A stretch of DNA of 34,256 bases from Clostridia bacterium BRH_c25 (lineage in GTDB: Bacteria > Bacillota_A > Clostridia > Lutisporales > Lutisporaceae): NCBI GenBank assembly GCA_001515955.1, contig LOES01000111.1, forward strand, positions 1 to 34,256, given 5' to 3'. Shown in pieces: positions 31,453 to 34,256 of this stretch. A program made the translations under genes and the position numbers. Under the pieces are notes generated by a model. It did no database searches and was not told the DNA's origin. It saw nothing but the letters and a program-made list of their open reading frames with translations. Each line of letters opens with the position of its first letter. The stretch's first letter is position 1.

Positions 31453-33813
31453 ATGAATGAGAGAGTCAAGATGCTAAGGCAGAAGAGCCTTGACGCAGTC
31501 CCCACCATGTCCTTGGAAAGAGCCCGGATAGTGACAGAAACGTATAAAGAATACGCAGGCAAGGTATCTGTCCCGGTACTCAGGGCTTTGGCCTTCAAGG
31601 CACTTATGGAGAACAAGACCATCTGCATCAATGATGGAGAGCTTATAGTCGGTGAAAGGGGGCCTGCTCCAAAGGCTACTCCGACATATCCGGAGCTGTG
31701 CTGTCATACTGTGGAGGACTTCGATGTAATAGACAAAAGACAGAAGATTTTCTTCAGAGTAAGCGAGGAAGCCAAGGAAATACAAAGAGATGAGATAATA
31801 CCTTACTGGAAGGGAAGGTCCATGAGAGACCTGATGTTTGATCAAATGACCCAGGAATGGCAGGACTGCTACAACAGCGGTATCTATACCGAGTTTATGG
31901 AGCAAAGGGCTCCCGGTCACACTGTTGGAGACGGCAAAATATACACCAAAGGCTTCCTGGGCTTTAAGAAAGATATAGAAAATCAGCTTACAGCTCTTGA
32001 TTTTGTCAATGATATGGATGCCTACAGCAAACAGGAGGAGCTTAAGGCAATGGACATCTGTGCTGATGCGATAATAAGCTTCGGGAAGCGTCATGCCGAA
32101 AAAGCCCTGGAGCTGGAAGCTGCGGAAACCAATCCTGAGAGAAAGGAAGAGCTTAAGCAGCTTGCAGAGGTATGCTCCCATGTGCCTGCCAACGCTCCGA
32201 GGAATTTCCGGGAGGCTTTGCAGATGTACTGGTTCGTCCATCTGGGTGTAATTACCGAGCTCAATACCTGGGATGCTTATAATCCGGGGAGATTGGACCA
32301 GCACCTTTATCCATTCTATAAGAAGGGCACCGAGGATGGCACTCTGACCCCCGGGAAAGCAGAAGAATTACTGCAGTGCTTCTGGGTAAAATTCAATAAC
32401 CAGCCCGCTCCTCCCAAGGTAGGAATAACCCTTCAGGAAAGCGGCACCTATACCGACTTTGCAAACATCAACAGTGGAGGACTCAAAACTGACGGTTCTG
32501 ACGCAGTCAATGAAGTTACTTATATGGTGCTTGATGTTATAGACGAGATGCGTCTTCTGCAGCCCAGCTCAAACATACAGCTCAGCAAAAAGAATCCCGA
32601 CAGATTCCTGAAGAGAGCTTGCAGGATAGTAAGCAAAGGCTGGGGGCAGCCTTCAATATTCAACGCCGACTCGGTTGTTGAAGAGCTTGTACGCCAAGGC
32701 AAAAGTGTGGAAGATGCCAGAAACGGCGGAACCAGCGGCTGTGTTGAAGCCGGTGCCTTCGGCAAGGAAGCTTATATACTTACCGGTTATTTCAATCTGG
32801 TAAAAGTCCTTGAAATAACCCTGAATAATGGTGTAGATCCCAGAACAGGCAAAAAAATAGGCCTGACTACCGGAGCTGCCGATAAATTTAACAACTACGA
32901 AGAGCTTATGGATGCATATAAGAAGCAGCTGCACCATTTTATAGAGATAAAAATAAAAGGGAACAATGTAATAGAAAAGCTGTATGCAGACCTTATGCCG
33001 TCTCCTTTCCTCTCAATACTTACCGACGACTGCATCAAGAATGGAAAGGATTATAACGCAGGAGGCGCAAGATATAACTCCAATTACATCCAGGGCGTTG
33101 GAATAGGCACCTTGACCGACAGCTTTGCTGCAATTAAAAAGCATATATTTGATAATAAGTCCTATAGGATGGCCGAATTCCTTGAGGCTCTTAAAAACAA
33201 TTTCGAAGGCAGCGACCGCATGAGGCAGCTTATTATGAACAATACTCCCAAGTATGGCAACGATGATGATTATGCCGACGATATAATGAAAGAGCTTTTT
33301 GATGCATATTACAATGAAGTGAACGGAAGAAAGACAGTTAAGGGCGGAATTTACAGGATAGATATGCTCCCTACTACCTGCCATGTATATTTCGGCGCTG
33401 TCACAGGTGCAACTCCGGATGGAAGAAGGTCCGGGCAGCCCCAGTCCGAAGGTATCTCACCGGTACAGGGCTCTGATGTGTACGGACCAACGGCAGTAAT
33501 AAAATCGGCCGGCAAGATGGACCATATAAGGACCGGCGGCACTCTTCTAAACATAAAATTTACTCCCGACCTGGTAAAGGATGAAGAAGGCATCTCCAGA
33601 CTGTCACAACTCGTAAGAAGCTATTTCAAGCTGGATGGCCATCATATACAGTTCAATATAGTAAGTGCCGATACCCTTAGAAAAGCTCAGAAAAGCCCTG
33701 AGCAGTACAAGGACCTTATAGTAAGGGTAGCAGGCTACAGCGATTATTTCTGTGATCTGACGGAAGCCCTTCAGGAAGAAATAATTACAAGGACAGAGCA
33801 TAAGAGCTTCTAA
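31453..33813 (+). CDS. hypD: trans-4-hydroxy-L-proline dehydratase (glycyl radical enzyme)
   Basis: 786-residue glycyl radical enzyme, three to four residues shorter than Clostridioides difficile HypD (about 789). HypD catalytic residues all appear at a constant offset of -4: H156 in RAPGHTV (H160), D274 in NTWDAYNPGR (D278), C430 and E432 in GTSGCVEAG (C434, E436), and the radical glycine G761 in RVAGYSD. The overall sequence, as I remember HypD, also agrees along most of its length (for example LQPSSN, GGTSGCVE, PKYGNDDDYAD). It dehydrates trans-4-hydroxy-L-proline to pyrroline-5-carboxylate in the cytoplasm. AGGAGGG precedes ATG 31453. The proC gene often next to hypD is not here, so the reductase must lie elsewhere. 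A related hydroxyproline isomer as substrate is possible. Confidence 0.87.
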   Translation: MNERVKMLRQKSLDAVPTMSLERARIVTETYKEYAGKVSVPVLRALAFKALMENKTICINDGELIVGERGPAPKATPTYPELCCHTVEDFDVIDKRQKIFFRVSEEAKEIQRDEIIPYWKGRSMRDLMFDQMTQEWQDCYNSGIYTEFMEQRAPGHTVGDGKIYTKGFLGFKKDIENQLTALDFVNDMDAYSKQEELKAMDICADAIISFGKRHAEKALELEAAETNPERKEELKQLAEVCSHVPANAPRNFREALQMYWFVHLGVITELNTWDAYNPGRLDQHLYPFYKKGTEDGTLTPGKAEELLQCFWVKFNNQPAPPKVGITLQESGTYTDFANINSGGLKTDGSDAVNEVTYMVLDVIDEMRLLQPSSNIQLSKKNPDRFLKRACRIVSKGWGQPSIFNADSVVEELVRQGKSVEDARNGGTSGCVEAGAFGKEAYILTGYFNLVKVLEITLNNGVDPRTGKKIGLTTGAADKFNNYEELMDAYKKQLHHFIEIKIKGNNVIEKLYADLMPSPFLSILTDDCIKNGKDYNAGGARYNSNYIQGVGIGTLTDSFAAIKKHIFDNKSYRMAEFLEALKNNFEGSDRMRQLIMNNTPKYGNDDDYADDIMKELFDAYYNEVNGRKTVKGGIYRIDMLPTTCHVYFGAVTGATPDGRRSGQPQSEGISPVQGSDVYGPTAVIKSAGKMDHIRTGGTLLNIKFTPDLVKDEEGISRLSQLVRSYFKLDGHHIQFNIVSADTLRKAQKSPEQYKDLIVRVAGYSDYFCDLTEALQEEIITRTEHKSF

Positions 33814-33817
33814 GAGG

Positions 33818-34108
33818 TATAGAAATAGAGCCGGACATATTTGCCCGGTGAGGCTAATGACAAAATAGCGGTAATCGAGCAGCCATGTATAGCACGGAAT
33901 AACTATACAAATCTTGATGGTACTAAGGAACTACGCCAAAGAAAAGTCTAACGCGACCTTCCTAAGTACCATTAACAAGCTTTGTATAAATATCCCTTAG
34001 CTATGACATGGCTGCTTGCATAAGTATACACCGTTATTCAGGCTATGAAATATTTAGGCACTTTGTCATCAATCTGACTGGACATATTTGCCCGATTCTA
34101 TTTCTATA
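33818..34108. repeat. 291-bp foldback element with 12-bp terminal inverted repeats
   Basis: TATAGAAATAGA (33818-33829) and its complement (34097-34108) bound a nearly continuous imperfect hairpin. Paired internal blocks: ATGACAAA/TTTGTCAT, AGCAGCCATGT/ACATGGCTGCT, TATACAAA/TTTGTATA and, at the tip, ATGGTACTAAGGAA with TTCCTAAGTACCAT (13 of 14). A 15-bp direct repeat GGACATATTTGCCCG occurs near both ends (33833 and 34080). No open reading frame fits. It sits exactly between convergent genes: the hypD stop is 5 bp left and the next stop lies inside the right terminal repeat. Candidate MITE-like element, structured RNA, or very long bidirectional terminator. Confidence 0.75.
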
Positions 34109-34256
34109 ATTCTTTAATTATATCGTTCCTTTCCTTTTCCGTATTAACACTCTTCTTTTGTGCTTCATCAAGCTTTCTACGGAGTTTTGCCATTATACTG
34201 TCTATGCTATCCTTCATTCGTAACGAATTATTCAGCGAATCATTGATTTTGGACTG
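34104..34256 (-). CDS. 3' end of an unidentified gene (runs off the right edge)
   Basis: 50 codons and a stop in an open frame to the window edge. The visible end (SLNNSLRMKDSIDSIMAK, then LRRKLDEAQKKSVNTEKER and NDIIKEL) is charged and entirely helical in character, with heptad-like spacing suggesting a coiled coil. I cannot assign a family. Its stop codon falls in the right terminal repeat of the foldback element, so the last codons may have been remodelled when that element arrived. Confidence 0.55.
   Translation of the reverse strand, partial: QSKINDSLNNSLRMKDSIDSIMAKLRRKLDEAQKKSVNTEKERNDIIKEL

Noticed and set aside
31474..32304. 276-codon minus-strand open frame
   Set aside because: A shadow of the hypD gene in the opposite strand, without motif or start signal.
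33818..34108. Retron or group II intron RNA
   Set aside because: No reverse transcriptase frame is adjacent, and the hallmark domain V and boundary motifs of group II introns are not visible.

Overview
The window looks like a chromosomal segment from an anaerobic, amino-acid-fermenting member of the Clostridia. The pointers are a moderately AT-rich composition, strong Gram-positive ribosome binding sites with occasional TTG/GTG starts, a RocR/PrdR-style sigma-54 activator, a B12-independent glycyl radical enzyme, a PIN-PhoH protein of the YlaK type, and a DUF134/Mrp/NifX-like iron-sulfur cluster. The species cannot be named from the sequence.

Layout, left to right. (1) 1-4300, minus strand: an aconitase-family hydratase cut by the left edge, an isocitrate/isopropylmalate-type dehydrogenase and a PrpF-family isomerase form one operon. 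It has a near-consensus sigma-A promoter overlapped by a 32-bp palindrome of three 8-bp units. Together they could run a tricarboxylate (for example trans-aconitate or citrate) to a 2-oxoacid. (2) 4335-6143, minus: DUF134 regulator, Mrp/Nbp35 ATPase and NifX/NifB-type protein, with a promoter embraced by a 15-bp inverted repeat. (3) 6115-16908: a peptide-use locus. oppABCDF plus an asparaginase run leftward and a PepV-type dipeptidase runs rightward from a shared control region holding two outward-facing, near-perfect sigma-54 promoters and candidate activator sites. A sigma-54 activator with a PrpR-type sensor and an apparent winged-helix DNA-binding end lies convergent to the dipeptidase.

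(4) 17146-25980: a probable genomic island. A 16-bp direct repeat matches the 3' end (including CCA) of the tRNA-Arg(CCT) gene at 25982-26058, and the left copy is still followed by a terminator. No integrase remains. Cargo: a DUF169 protein, a truncated ArsR-type regulator, a CGGC-domain protein, a GC-richer gene fragment, and a catabolic operon with three paralogous mandelate-racemase/enolase-superfamily enzymes around an APC permease, divergent from a GntR/FCD regulator. Two of the paralogues share 107 bp of identical DNA. A compact structured element with a second tRNA-end copy sits beside the tRNA.

(5) 26197-28916: a ZIP metal transporter and the PIN-PhoH ATPase, divergent, with two unexplained hairpins between them. 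(6) 28956-33813, plus: a RocR-like sigma-54 activator, a perfect sigma-54 promoter, then a glycyl radical activase and a trans-4-hydroxy-L-proline dehydratase (HypD) whose known catalytic residues all align with a constant offset. (7) 33818-34108: a 291-bp foldback element between convergent genes, followed by the 3' end of an unidentified minus-strand gene cut by the right edge.

The common theme is uptake and fermentation of peptides, (hydroxy)proline and organic or sugar acids under sigma-54 and GntR control.
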